A stretch of 64,000 bases of DNA. It comes from Bacteroidaceae bacterium. Its GTDB lineage: Bacteria > Bacteroidota > Bacteroidia > Bacteroidales > Bacteroidaceae. A program made the position numbers and the translations under genes. The notes under the pieces are model-generated. The model was not told the origin of the DNA, did no database searches, and was given only the letters and a program-made list of their open reading frames with translations. The stretch's first letter is position 1; the number at the start of each line of letters is the position of its first letter. Below, piece after piece: positions 9,042 through 16,221 of this stretch. The stretch lies in the NCBI GenBank assembly GCA_017651315.1, contig JAGCDE010000034.1, positions 1-64,000 on the forward strand, read 5' to 3'.

Positions 9042-10298
9042 TTAAAATACCAATACATCACTATCACCGAATGTGTCATATCCGGAGGTTATCACTTTCT
9101 CGCCGGGCTGCAAACCCTCAAGCACCTCGTAATACTGCGGGTTCTGCCTTCCGATGCGTATCTCCCTCCTGACGGCCTTGGTGCCATCCTTGTTAACCAC
9201 ATATATCCACTTTCCGCCGGTCTTCTGGTAGAAGGTGCCGCGGGGGATGATGACAGCCTCCTCGGGCTGGCCCAGCTGCAGGTTCAGGTAGTAGGTCTGA
9301 CCGGCGCGGATGTTATCGGGCTGCTGGCCGGAGAACTTGAAATCAGCCTTAAACTTGCCGTCACGGACCTCGGGATAGACTTTGCGGATAACTGTTGAAT
9401 AGGTATCACCCTGACGCTCAAATGTAGCCTCCAGGCCCGACACCACCCGGTCTATGTAGTGCTCGTCAATCTGGGCCTCCACCTTATATACATCTACGCT
9501 GTTTATCTGACCTATCCTGGTGCCGCTGGCAATGCTCTGGCCAAGCACCACATCAAGCAGGCCAAGCTCGCCGTCTATGGGAGCCTTTACTATAAGGTTG
9601 CTCTTGCGTTTGCGTATCATCTGCATGTTGAGCTGCATGTTCTCCAGACTCTCTTCCATACGGTCAATCTGTGTGCCGCGGAAAAGGCTGTCCTGGCGCG
9701 AACGCTCATCTATAAGTTCATATTTCTGCTGAGCAAGGCGGTAATCCTCCTGGGCCTTAAGATACTCCTCACGGGCAATGAGCTTATCATCATAAAGCGA
9801 TTTCTGCTGCTCGTAAGCACGGCGCAGACGATCCACCTGCGTGCCGTATTCCAACTGGTTCTGGCGCACGTCAAGTTTCTGCTGTTCCATCTGTATCTGT
9901 GTGTTGCGCAGTATGTTCTCCTTCTCGGCAAGCTCGGCTTCAGAGTTCAGGATCTGCAGGTCAAGGTTATCATTTGAGAGAACCAGTATGGCATCGCCGG
10001 CCTTTACGGGCGAGCCCTCCTCAATGAGTATCTCCTGCACTATGCCGCCTTCCTGGGGACTGAGCTGGATAGTGGTCATGGGCTGTACGCGGCCGCTTAT
10101 GCGGATGTAGTCATTGAACTCTCCCCTACTTACTTGGGATACGGTAAGCGCATCCTTTGATATACGGAGTGTCTTGTCATTGGGGCGTGCTATCAGGTAG
10201 ATGATGAACACTACAAGCAGGGCACCCAGCCAGTACGGAAGCGCTCTCTTAGTGAAAGCTGCCCTGAAACCTTTCTTACGTTCTATTATCCTGTCCAT
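9042..10298 (-). CDS. MacA/HlyD-type periplasmic adaptor of the efflux pump
   Basis: A 418-residue membrane-fusion protein: an N-terminal TM anchor (about residues 19-38, LPYWLGALLVVFIIYLIA), a barrel-sandwich half (IQLSPQEGGIVQEILIEEGSPVKAG), a long alpha-helical hairpin of about 110 residues rich in Q, E and K, the second lipoyl half (KAPIDGELGLLDVVLGQSI), then a beta-barrel and membrane-proximal domain (YYEVLEGLQPGEKVITSGYD). It bridges the inner-membrane permeases and the outer-membrane TolC protein. It lies between the TolC gene (50-base gap) and permease 3 (3-base gap) in the same operon. Confidence 0.92.
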   Translation of the reverse strand: MDRIIERKKGFRAAFTKRALPYWLGALLVVFIIYLIARPNDKTLRISKDALTVSQVSRGEFNDYIRISGRVQPMTTIQLSPQEGGIVQEILIEEGSPVKAGDAILVLSNDNLDLQILNSEAELAEKENILRNTQIQMEQQKLDVRQNQLEYGTQVDRLRRAYEQQKSLYDDKLIAREEYLKAQEDYRLAQQKYELIDERSRQDSLFRGTQIDRMEESLENMQLNMQMIRKRKSNLIVKAPIDGELGLLDVVLGQSIASGTRIGQINSVDVYKVEAQIDEHYIDRVVSGLEATFERQGDTYSTVIRKVYPEVRDGKFKADFKFSGQQPDNIRAGQTYYLNLQLGQPEEAVIIPRGTFYQKTGGKWIYVVNKDGTKAVRREIRIGRQNPQYYEVLEGLQPGEKVITSGYDTFGDSDVLVF

Positions 10299-10348
10299 AT
10301 TATGTTGTTTTTATTCTACTTCCTGTTGCTCATTTATACGAATTCCAA

Positions 10349-11674
10349 TTACTGTTCTGTGTAGTCTGTTCCTTCGTAATATTTAACAACGCTACGTTTT
10401 ATGAGCAGCTTGAAAAGCGAGTTCATAAGGTCGGCCTTAGACTTGAGCAGTGCATCGTTTATGGCCCTGAACTCAAGCTGTGACACCAGTCCCTGCTCCA
10501 GTTTCCGCATGTTCAGGCGGTAAGCCTCTTCCTGTATGCCGGCTTTAACGGCAGCCTGGCGATAAGCCTCCATAGCTCCCTCACAGTCCTGTGTGGCACG
10601 ATGGTACTCCTGCTCTATCTCTCGGCTTTTCTGCTCTTTCTCAGCCTGGGCTACTGTCAGTGCGTTACGCTTGCGGGCCACTGCGGAGTGTTTTTGCAGT
10701 CTGTCAAACAGAGGGATGGAAAGCGAAAGCTGCACGTACTCACCGCTGTTGTTGCGGAACTGCTCTGCAAATGGTGCCGTTGTGCTGCCGTCCATGGTAA
10801 AGTAGTTGGTGTTCCAACCGGCATAGAGTGAGAGCTTGGGAAACAGCTGCCAGCGTGCTGTGCTGAGTTCCCTCTGGCTGTTAAGCAGGTTTGCTGCAGC
10901 AATCCTGTAGTCCGGATTGTTTTCAAGTGCTGCGTCAGCGGGTTCAAATGCCATATCCTGCAGCTTATCCGGAATTGTAAGGACCGTATCTATCCGGAGC
11001 GGTCTGTCATCAGGCCAGAACATCAGGTCTGAGAGTATTGTAAGCTGGTCACGGCTCATGTTGCGGGCATTGACCAACTCATATTCCGAGTCTGCCAGGT
11101 CTGACTCCGCCTGTATTACATCGGCATATCCCTTCTGTCCCAGCTGCTCCTGACGGCGTATCTTGTCAAGCATGTTCCGGACGGTATTAACACACTCCTG
11201 ATAAACCGACGCCAGACGGGAGTAATAGACCGCGTTGTAGTATGCCTCCATCACCGCCAGACAGATATCAGCCTGGGCCTGTCTTTCATGTGACCGGGAT
11301 ATGTCAAGTCCTGTCTTGGATATACGCATATTGTTGACAGCGCTGAATCCGTCAAAAAGAACAATGCCGGCACTTATGCCGTAGCTGTTATGGAAAGATG
11401 TCTGGTTGAAATAGGTGTTGGTCTGAGGGTCTATGCTGCGGCCAAAGTTATAGTAGGCGTAACTGTCGGCACTGATGGACGGCATGAATGCCCTGAGCAC
11501 GGCATCACGCCGTGCAATACGGGCATCAGCGGTCTCAGCGTTCCGTATCCGTACCTTAGTGGAGTTTGATATGGCATATTCCATACAGTCCTTAAGGCCC
11601 ATAACCTGCCCGTGCAGGCTTACGGAACCGCCGGCCGCCATAACTATCGTCAAACAAAAAAGTCTCAGGTTCAT
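10349..11674 (-). CDS. TolC-family outer membrane efflux protein
   Basis: A 441-residue protein with a signal peptide (MNLRLFCLTIVMAAGG...HGQ). It carries two OEP repeats: the first (about 25-225) has the helical/beta segments around YNFGRSIDPQTNTYFNQTSF, and the second (about 240-430) has YAGWNTNYFT and VQLSLSIPLFDR. The LSIPLFD segment and the coiled helical parts are family hallmarks. It forms the trimeric outer-membrane duct of the pump. It is the first gene of the operon, and the sigma-54 type promoter lies right before it, so the whole pump is probably induced by an NtrC-class activator. Confidence 0.92.
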   Translation of the reverse strand: MNLRLFCLTIVMAAGGSVSLHGQVMGLKDCMEYAISNSTKVRIRNAETADARIARRDAVLRAFMPSISADSYAYYNFGRSIDPQTNTYFNQTSFHNSYGISAGIVLFDGFSAVNNMRISKTGLDISRSHERQAQADICLAVMEAYYNAVYYSRLASVYQECVNTVRNMLDKIRRQEQLGQKGYADVIQAESDLADSEYELVNARNMSRDQLTILSDLMFWPDDRPLRIDTVLTIPDKLQDMAFEPADAALENNPDYRIAAANLLNSQRELSTARWQLFPKLSLYAGWNTNYFTMDGSTTAPFAEQFRNNSGEYVQLSLSIPLFDRLQKHSAVARKRNALTVAQAEKEQKSREIEQEYHRATQDCEGAMEAYRQAAVKAGIQEEAYRLNMRKLEQGLVSQLEFRAINDALLKSKADLMNSLFKLLIKRSVVKYYEGTDYTEQ

Positions 11675-11680
11675 AATAAA

Positions 11681-11718
11681 GTTGTATTGTAAAAAAGTTA
11701 CACCATTTACAATACAAC
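11681..11718. promoter_or_regulatory. Perfect 13-bp inverted repeat over the efflux promoter
   Basis: GTTGTATTGTAAA (11681-11693) is exactly mirrored by TTTACAATACAAC (11706-11718) with a 12-base spacer. The right arm overlaps the -12 part of the sigma-54 type promoter and the left arm reaches to seven bases before the TolC start. It could be a repressor operator (for example for the TetR-type protein at 2-271) or an RNA hairpin in the leader. Confidence 0.55.
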
Positions 11719-11729
11719 CTCCGTGCCAA
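11713..11729 (-). promoter_or_regulatory. Sigma-54 (-24/-12) type promoter of the efflux operon
   Basis: Reading leftward, TTGGCACGGAGGTTGTA matches the RpoN consensus YTGGCACGrNNNTTGCW at all but one base (TTGT for TTGC), with the required spacing between the GG and the -12 doublet. Predicted start of transcription is near 11702, giving a leader of about 28 bases before the TolC ATG at 11674. Confidence 0.7.
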
Positions 11730-11773
11730 AAACGTAAAGTGCTTATTTACAGCATCATTTCCATCTTTGCAAT

Positions 11774-11820
11774 GTGTAAAGAAGTGTAAAGCTTTACACT
11801 TTTGTGTAAACCCTTTACAC
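11774..11820. promoter_or_regulatory. Cluster of GTGTAAA/TTTACAC palindromes (putative enhancer sites)
   Basis: Five half-sites lie in 47 bases: GTGTAAA at 11774, 11784 and 11804, TTTACAC at 11793 and 11814. Two form palindromes: a perfect 20-bp one at 11782-11801 and one with a 3-base centre at 11804-11820. They are centred about 90 and 110 bases upstream of the predicted sigma-54 start site, the usual place for NtrC-type activator binding. Confidence 0.65.
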
Positions 11821-11895
11821 TTTTACTACAAGGCACAAACCTTATTATGATTTGCTATTTTGGTAAAATATGAACATTGTTTCCGGAAAATCAGA

Positions 11896-11903
11896 TATAT
11901 TTG
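11896..11903 (+). promoter_or_regulatory. -7 promoter box of the mntA/hepT pair
   Basis: TATATTTG fits the TAnnTTTG consensus. It ends only seven bases before the ATG at 11911, so the message would have almost no leader if that ATG is used; the next in-frame ATG is at 11932. Confidence 0.5.
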
Positions 11904-11910
11904 CATTATT

Positions 11911-12225
11911 ATGAAACTGATTCAGCGAAATATGGAACAGATCATAGCCTTGTGTAAGAAGCATAAGGTTATGCAGTTGTATGTTTTCGGGTCAGTACTT
12001 ACAGATAAGTTCAACAAAGACAGCGATGTTGACTTTACAGTGATATTTGACAGAAGTGCCCTACCTCTCTTAATTTATGGAGAAAACTATTTCAATTTCA
12101 AGTTTGCGCTGGAAGACCTGCTTAAACGGGATGTGGATCTGATAGAATATAACGCCGTTAAGAATCCATATTTCAAAGAAGAATTAGACGAAACCAAACA
12201 ACTCATTTATGGAGAGGCATCTTAA
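11911..12225 (+). CDS. mntA: MntA-type minimal nucleotidyltransferase (antitoxin)
   Basis: A 104-residue MNT domain with the diagnostic GSX10DXD motif (G27 S28 ... D39 V40 D41) and a third acidic position in DVDLIEY. Proteins of this type transfer AMP to a tyrosine of the HepT toxin and so neutralise it. The frame runs further upstream, but homologues begin with a sequence like MKLIQRN...LCKKHKV, so the ATG at 11911 was taken; 11932 is the alternative. Its 3' end overlaps hepT by 17 bases, the usual coupled arrangement. The pair marks the left edge of the A+T-rich island and follows directly after the enhancer sites of the efflux operon. Confidence 0.88.
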   Translation: MKLIQRNMEQIIALCKKHKVMQLYVFGSVLTDKFNKDSDVDFTVIFDRSALPLLIYGENYFNFKFALEDLLKRDVDLIEYNAVKNPYFKEELDETKQLIYGEAS

Positions 12226-12547
12226 GGCACATCTGTACGACATATCATCAGCTATTGATGAAATACAATCGTTCTTCAATCAGGTTCCCAGACATTTTGA
12301 TGAATACTGCAAAAACCTGATGCTTAGAAGGGCTGTAGAAAGAAATATCAGTATCATTGGAGAAGCTGTAAATAAGATTATCAAGGATAATCCAAATATT
12401 AAAATCTCGAATGCCAGAGCCATTATCGCAACACGAAACCGCGTAATACATGATTACGCTGCTGTAACAGATGATGTAATGTGGAAAATAGTCATAAATG
12501 ACCTTCCAAAACTAAAGATTGAAGTGGATACTCTCTTAGCGGAATAA
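12209..12547 (+). CDS. hepT: HepT-type RNase toxin (HEPN domain)
   Basis: A 112-residue all-helical HEPN protein. It carries the RX4HXY active-site motif at R76-Y83 (RNRVIHDY); the Tyr is the residue that the partner enzyme AMPylates in characterised MntA-HepT systems. HepT toxins are ribonucleases. The upstream EYCKNLMLRRAVERNISIIGEA segment, with the paired R and the IGEA helix, is also typical. It overlaps mntA by 17 bases. A defence or plasmid/island-stabilising role is usual for the family; here it lies at one end of the tubulin-like island. Confidence 0.9.
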   Translation: MERHLKAHLYDISSAIDEIQSFFNQVPRHFDEYCKNLMLRRAVERNISIIGEAVNKIIKDNPNIKISNARAIIATRNRVIHDYAAVTDDVMWKIVINDLPKLKIEVDTLLAE

Positions 12548-12593
12548 AGTCCGCCTTTCACCTGTCGCACCCATTATACTGGAGCTACATTTC

Positions 12594-13583
12594 TTAGATG
12601 TCAAAGTCGGCCAGGCTGAATATCTCATCCTTGGGAATGCGGGTTGCGGTCTTACCATCCTGGCTATATGAATCTGGTTGCCAAGTACGGACGTGTATTT
12701 GAGGATGTGTCTCATCCTGAAAATCCCATAAAAGGAATACATAACCATCATCATGATATGTATCTGATGAGTATCCTTGATGCAGAGTCACACCATAGAA
12801 GTCAACATTTGTAGGATGACGCATCACCTCTATTTCATCAAAAGTGACACGGATGTGCTTGTTTATTTTAAATACCCTTTTAAGATTGGTAAGATACTGT
12901 TTCTTGGACTGTTTCTTGTATTCAATCTTATCCGGAAGACGTATATTATCCTGCCTACGTTCAATCACCTTACCGGTAATTATGAGTGCGTCATCAGAGA
13001 AAACAGCTTCAAGGAACGTTGAGTCCTTTTGGTTATATGCAGTGCGGAACTGCTCAACATAGTCCAGTATAAGCTGACGGCGGCGCAAATCAGTTATCTC
13101 CCTGTTCTGACGAACAACATTCATATACAGATTCATGCTTATGGACAAGTAGAAACTGACCACATTGCCATTTTTATCAAAACTTACAACCGCTTCCTGA
13201 TAATCATCATCAGAACTGTCACCTGGAGTAACATGTTTGAGGAGCAAAGGAAGATTACGCACTTGATAACCAGATGGAGTAGTAAGACAATGTTCCACAA
13301 TATCTGTCTCTATGCATTCAAACGGTGAGTTCTCCCACAGCATGGCTAGTGATTTCTGTACTGACTCAGGAATTCCTAACCGTGCATAGTTCATCTGACG
13401 GCCAGCCTCTTGTGCAGCATTAGCCTCAGTCAGTATGTTTGATATAACGGTTTCTATTCTCTTTTTTACTGTGGCATTTTCAATTCCGTCCGAAATTCTT
13501 ACGGTTACGGCATCAGCAGCCAGAACTGCAGGAATCTGCACAAACAGCGCATATACCAACACGATTGTTTTTATTCTCTTCAT
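12594..13583 (-). CDS. Secreted protein with C-terminal NTF2-like domain
   Basis: 329 residues with a Sec signal peptide (cleavage near PAVLAADA). The first half (about 25-170) is not recognised. From about residue 170 the pattern RRRQLILDYVEQFRTAY..KDSTFLEAVFSDDALIITG is that of an NTF2/SnoaL-like cone fold, ending in beta strands (DGYVFLLWDF, IHVRTWQPD). It is the last gene of the eight-gene operon, 22 bases after the preceding gene. It is expected in the periplasm and may bind a small molecule or a partner protein. Function unknown; the domain call is from pattern only. Confidence 0.65.
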   Translation of the reverse strand: MKRIKTIVLVYALFVQIPAVLAADAVTVRISDGIENATVKKRIETVISNILTEANAAQEAGRQMNYARLGIPESVQKSLAMLWENSPFECIETDIVEHCLTTPSGYQVRNLPLLLKHVTPGDSSDDDYQEAVVSFDKNGNVVSFYLSISMNLYMNVVRQNREITDLRRRQLILDYVEQFRTAYNQKDSTFLEAVFSDDALIITGKVIERRQDNIRLPDKIEYKKQSKKQYLTNLKRVFKINKHIRVTFDEIEVMRHPTNVDFYGVTLHQGYSSDTYHDDGYVFLLWDFQDETHPQIHVRTWQPDSYSQDGKTATRIPKDEIFSLADFDI

Positions 13584-13605
13584 AATGTATTCAGTTTTAA
13601 TAATG

Positions 13606-14388
13606 TCATTTTAAGATAAACCAGATAGCACCACAACCCTTATAATTCCTGACATTATCCAGCAATCCCAGTTTAAGATTGGTCTGTCCACTCTGGGTCT
13701 GCTTAAGATAAGCCGGAATATTACCTTCTTTGTCATAAATAAATATGTAGCAATCCTTGTTATCCGGCAATGAGGAATATTTTCCCTTATCCTTTAACCT
13801 ACCCCCTTTGTCCAGTTCTGTCAGAAACGTGTTTATTCCATCAAAGTTTCTGACGGCCAGCATTTTCTCCTCATCGGCAGAAAGAACATATTTTGCAGGC
13901 TCAGTGGTTTTAAGAATCTCATTTTCGGGCTTTTGGATGTCAGTATCAGCAGAATTGTCACCATTTACCTGGACAGTTTGCGGAAGCTGAACCGCCTCAG
14001 GCAATTCAACCAGCAGAAGTTCTGATTTGTTACTGTATGGAAGTATATCTGACTTGCGTACGTATGAGAACGAGCGATAAAGATTACCACGTTGTACAGG
14101 TATCTCTTCAAGATGCTCATTAGCCTTTATCACATAACCGTTTATGGTCTGTTTATCAGCCTTGACCACTTGTTTTAACCACATCTCTATTTCAAGCGCA
14201 AGCAGCTCGCGGGAATTCTGTGTGGCATCATCAGCACTTACACTTGACGTTCCGGTAGAATAAAGATAGAGCGTATCCATCTTTATCCTGTTTATCTGTT
14301 GCTGGCTTTCAGCATAAGGATTCTGTGCACTAATAACAACTGGAATTATAGCCGTCAGAATCAATATGCATAATTTTAAACGTTTCAT
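13606..14388 (-). CDS. Secreted protein of unknown function
   Basis: 260 residues with a signal peptide (MKRLKLCILILTAIIPVVISA, then QNPYAES). The mature part begins with a mixed segment containing ELLALEIEMWLKQVVKAD, then a Ser/Pro-rich, likely disordered linker at about 130-165, and a C-terminal domain with CYIFIYDKEG and a Cys near the end (YKGCGAIWFILK). The ATG overlaps the stop of the upstream gene (ATGA), so the two are translationally coupled. I recognise no family. Conservation beside the tubulin-like gene would be the useful clue to its role. Confidence 0.6.
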   Translation of the reverse strand: MKRLKLCILILTAIIPVVISAQNPYAESQQQINRIKMDTLYLYSTGTSSVSADDATQNSRELLALEIEMWLKQVVKADKQTINGYVIKANEHLEEIPVQRGNLYRSFSYVRKSDILPYSNKSELLLVELPEAVQLPQTVQVNGDNSADTDIQKPENEILKTTEPAKYVLSADEEKMLAVRNFDGINTFLTELDKGGRLKDKGKYSSLPDNKDCYIFIYDKEGNIPAYLKQTQSGQTNLKLGLLDNVRNYKGCGAIWFILK

Positions 14389-15359
14389 TGTGTCTTACTT
14401 TTTTCTGTATATTGTTTATAAAGGTCAAGTACATTCTGGGTAGGAATGAATGCATTAAGAGTTGCTTTCAGTATGACATCGCGCTTCTCTGTGAAAGAAT
14501 CAGGGATAATGACTGACAACACATGATTGAAATTGAATTCCCGGCATCTGGCTATAAGCAACACCTTCAATCCGTCATAATGCTCCTCTTCTACAGCAAA
14601 ATATACTATGCAATTCTGTTTACGGCAATAGTTAAGCCATTGAGCCAGAGAAACCCTATAATTATCGGTCTTGAACCCGTATATATTCTGCTCTATATAC
14701 AATCGGTAACGGTCCACATTATCTATTACTCCCTGAAAAAGATTGGCTGCAGAGTACCACAAGTGTTTACGTTCAAAAACAGGCACAAAAACGGAGTCTT
14801 TTTCATAATAGTAACAAGAAGTGTTGACTGCCTTCAGGTAATAATCATCAGCATCAAATGTAGCCATTATACCATCGGCCATACGATATAGCGAATCGGT
14901 TTTTAATACGGGCTTCCATGATGTACTGCATTCTGACAATTCATACTGCAATTCTTTCTCAATAACGTTCTTGGGCTTGCCCAGAATAAGTTCATACGAA
15001 ACAGGAAAAGTCATGTTAAGGATCTCCTTGCCAGAATCATCCGTCCACACCGCATTATAAACACGGTCATCTATTCTTGTCAAAGAGAATGGATTGTTTT
15101 CAGTAACAGATAGTGCTGACTCAAGATATCCGTTGTTGAAATATACGCCGTCATCAAGAAGTTGTCTGGAAATATCCTGTCCTTGAGACGGGTTGTTTAT
15201 TTCCCAAAGGTAACGTTCCAGAAAGTTGCAAACCGCTTCAGGAAACATTTGTTTAGTTTGACTGGAGAACAGTTTAATTTCCTGTGCCAGCAATCCGTCA
15301 AGGGAGATGCAGACACAAGACATGAACAACACTATATACCTGATGCGGCGGATACTCAT
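14385..15359 (-). CDS. Secreted protein of unknown function
   Basis: 324 residues from the ATG at 15359, chosen because it opens a signal peptide (IRYIVLFMSCVCISLDGLLAQ) and avoids overlap with the upstream gene; the frame is open further to 15428. The mature protein is mixed alpha/beta, with no motif I recognise. A region with CRKQNCIVYFAVEEEHYDGLKV looks like a Rossmann-like strand/helix unit, and the C-terminus (ILKATLNAFIPTQNVLDLYKQYTEKS) is helical. It lies 16 bases after the zinc-ribbon/MORN gene and overlaps the next gene by four bases. Confidence 0.6.
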   Translation of the reverse strand: MSIRRIRYIVLFMSCVCISLDGLLAQEIKLFSSQTKQMFPEAVCNFLERYLWEINNPSQGQDISRQLLDDGVYFNNGYLESALSVTENNPFSLTRIDDRVYNAVWTDDSGKEILNMTFPVSYELILGKPKNVIEKELQYELSECSTSWKPVLKTDSLYRMADGIMATFDADDYYLKAVNTSCYYYEKDSVFVPVFERKHLWYSAANLFQGVIDNVDRYRLYIEQNIYGFKTDNYRVSLAQWLNYCRKQNCIVYFAVEEEHYDGLKVLLIARCREFNFNHVLSVIIPDSFTEKRDVILKATLNAFIPTQNVLDLYKQYTEKSKTQ

Positions 15360-15375
15360 TATTCTTTCCTTACAA

Positions 15376-16215
15376 TTACTTACTCTCAAAACTATCCTCC
15401 GGTCCCACTCCAATTGTAATGCGCTCAATCAGCTCATTCTTGGAATTGTAATGGAAACCTGATATAAAGAATCCGTTAAAGAATTCACCGTCAACATAGT
15501 CGCCCACAGCTGCCATTCTTGCCTTGCTGTCATATTTGTTAATCTGACGGGCTTTGGTATATGTAAGTTTTCCGCTACCATGAGGATAACCATTCTTTAT
15601 TTCACCTTTGTACTTACCGTATGAAAGAGTAAGTGTATTGTCCGATGACACATTAGCCCCTTGCACCGGTTTAGGCTCCTTAGCCTTTACCTTAATATTA
15701 CAATTAACATGGAGATTCGGGTTCTCCTTGCACTTAACGGACACTATGGCATCACCTTCTTTAATAGCTAAGATTTCACCACTGTTATTCACATCAATTT
15801 CACCAGAAGAAACTGAAAAAACAAACGTAGCAGTAATATCCTCGGGCTCGGCCTTTGGAACAATCACCACCTTGTCACCAACTGTCATCACGACCTCAGT
15901 CTTATCAAGTGTTATCGATGTCGGCACAGGATATAGTTCCGGTTCAGTCAGATTATTTGAACCATATACAATTTTCCAAACACCTACAGTTGCGCCAATC
16001 AACACAATAACAGCTACACCTATCAACTTCCAATTCAGTCCAACTGAAGTATTGTTTTTTTTCTTTTTTTTGCGCTCTTTTTTATCAATCACTTCTTTTA
16101 AGGGTTGACCACATTTAGGATTTGGACAAACAAACTCCTGACCTGCATCAATCTCAAATTCCTGATTGTAATTTTCACAATCAATATTTGTGCACTTACC
16201 AATTCTCTTAACCAT
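15376..16215 (-). CDS. Zinc-ribbon / TM / Ig-like / MORN-repeat protein
   Basis: 279 residues with four parts in order. A cytoplasmic zinc ribbon has Cys pairs C8/C13 and C30/C35. A very basic stretch (KKERKKKKK, 45-53) leads to one TM helix at about 64-83 (LIGVAVIVLIGATVGVW). A Big_2-type Ig domain follows (about 97-175: PTSITLDKTEVVMTVGD...AIKEGDAIVSV). Last is a MORN-like region (about 200-250: YGKYKGEIKNGYPHGSGKLTY, YVDGEFFNGFF). With N-in/C-out topology it would connect the cytoplasm to the periplasm. It starts six bases after the tubulin-like gene, the tightest neighbour, so it is a prime candidate for its membrane anchor. Confidence 0.75.
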   Translation of the reverse strand: MVKRIGKCTNIDCENYNQEFEIDAGQEFVCPNPKCGQPLKEVIDKKERKKKKKNNTSVGLNWKLIGVAVIVLIGATVGVWKIVYGSNNLTEPELYPVPTSITLDKTEVVMTVGDKVVIVPKAEPEDITATFVFSVSSGEIDVNNSGEILAIKEGDAIVSVKCKENPNLHVNCNIKVKAKEPKPVQGANVSSDNTLTLSYGKYKGEIKNGYPHGSGKLTYTKARQINKYDSKARMAAVGDYVDGEFFNGFFISGFHYNSKNELIERITIGVGPEDSFESK

Positions 16216-16221
16216 ATTTAT

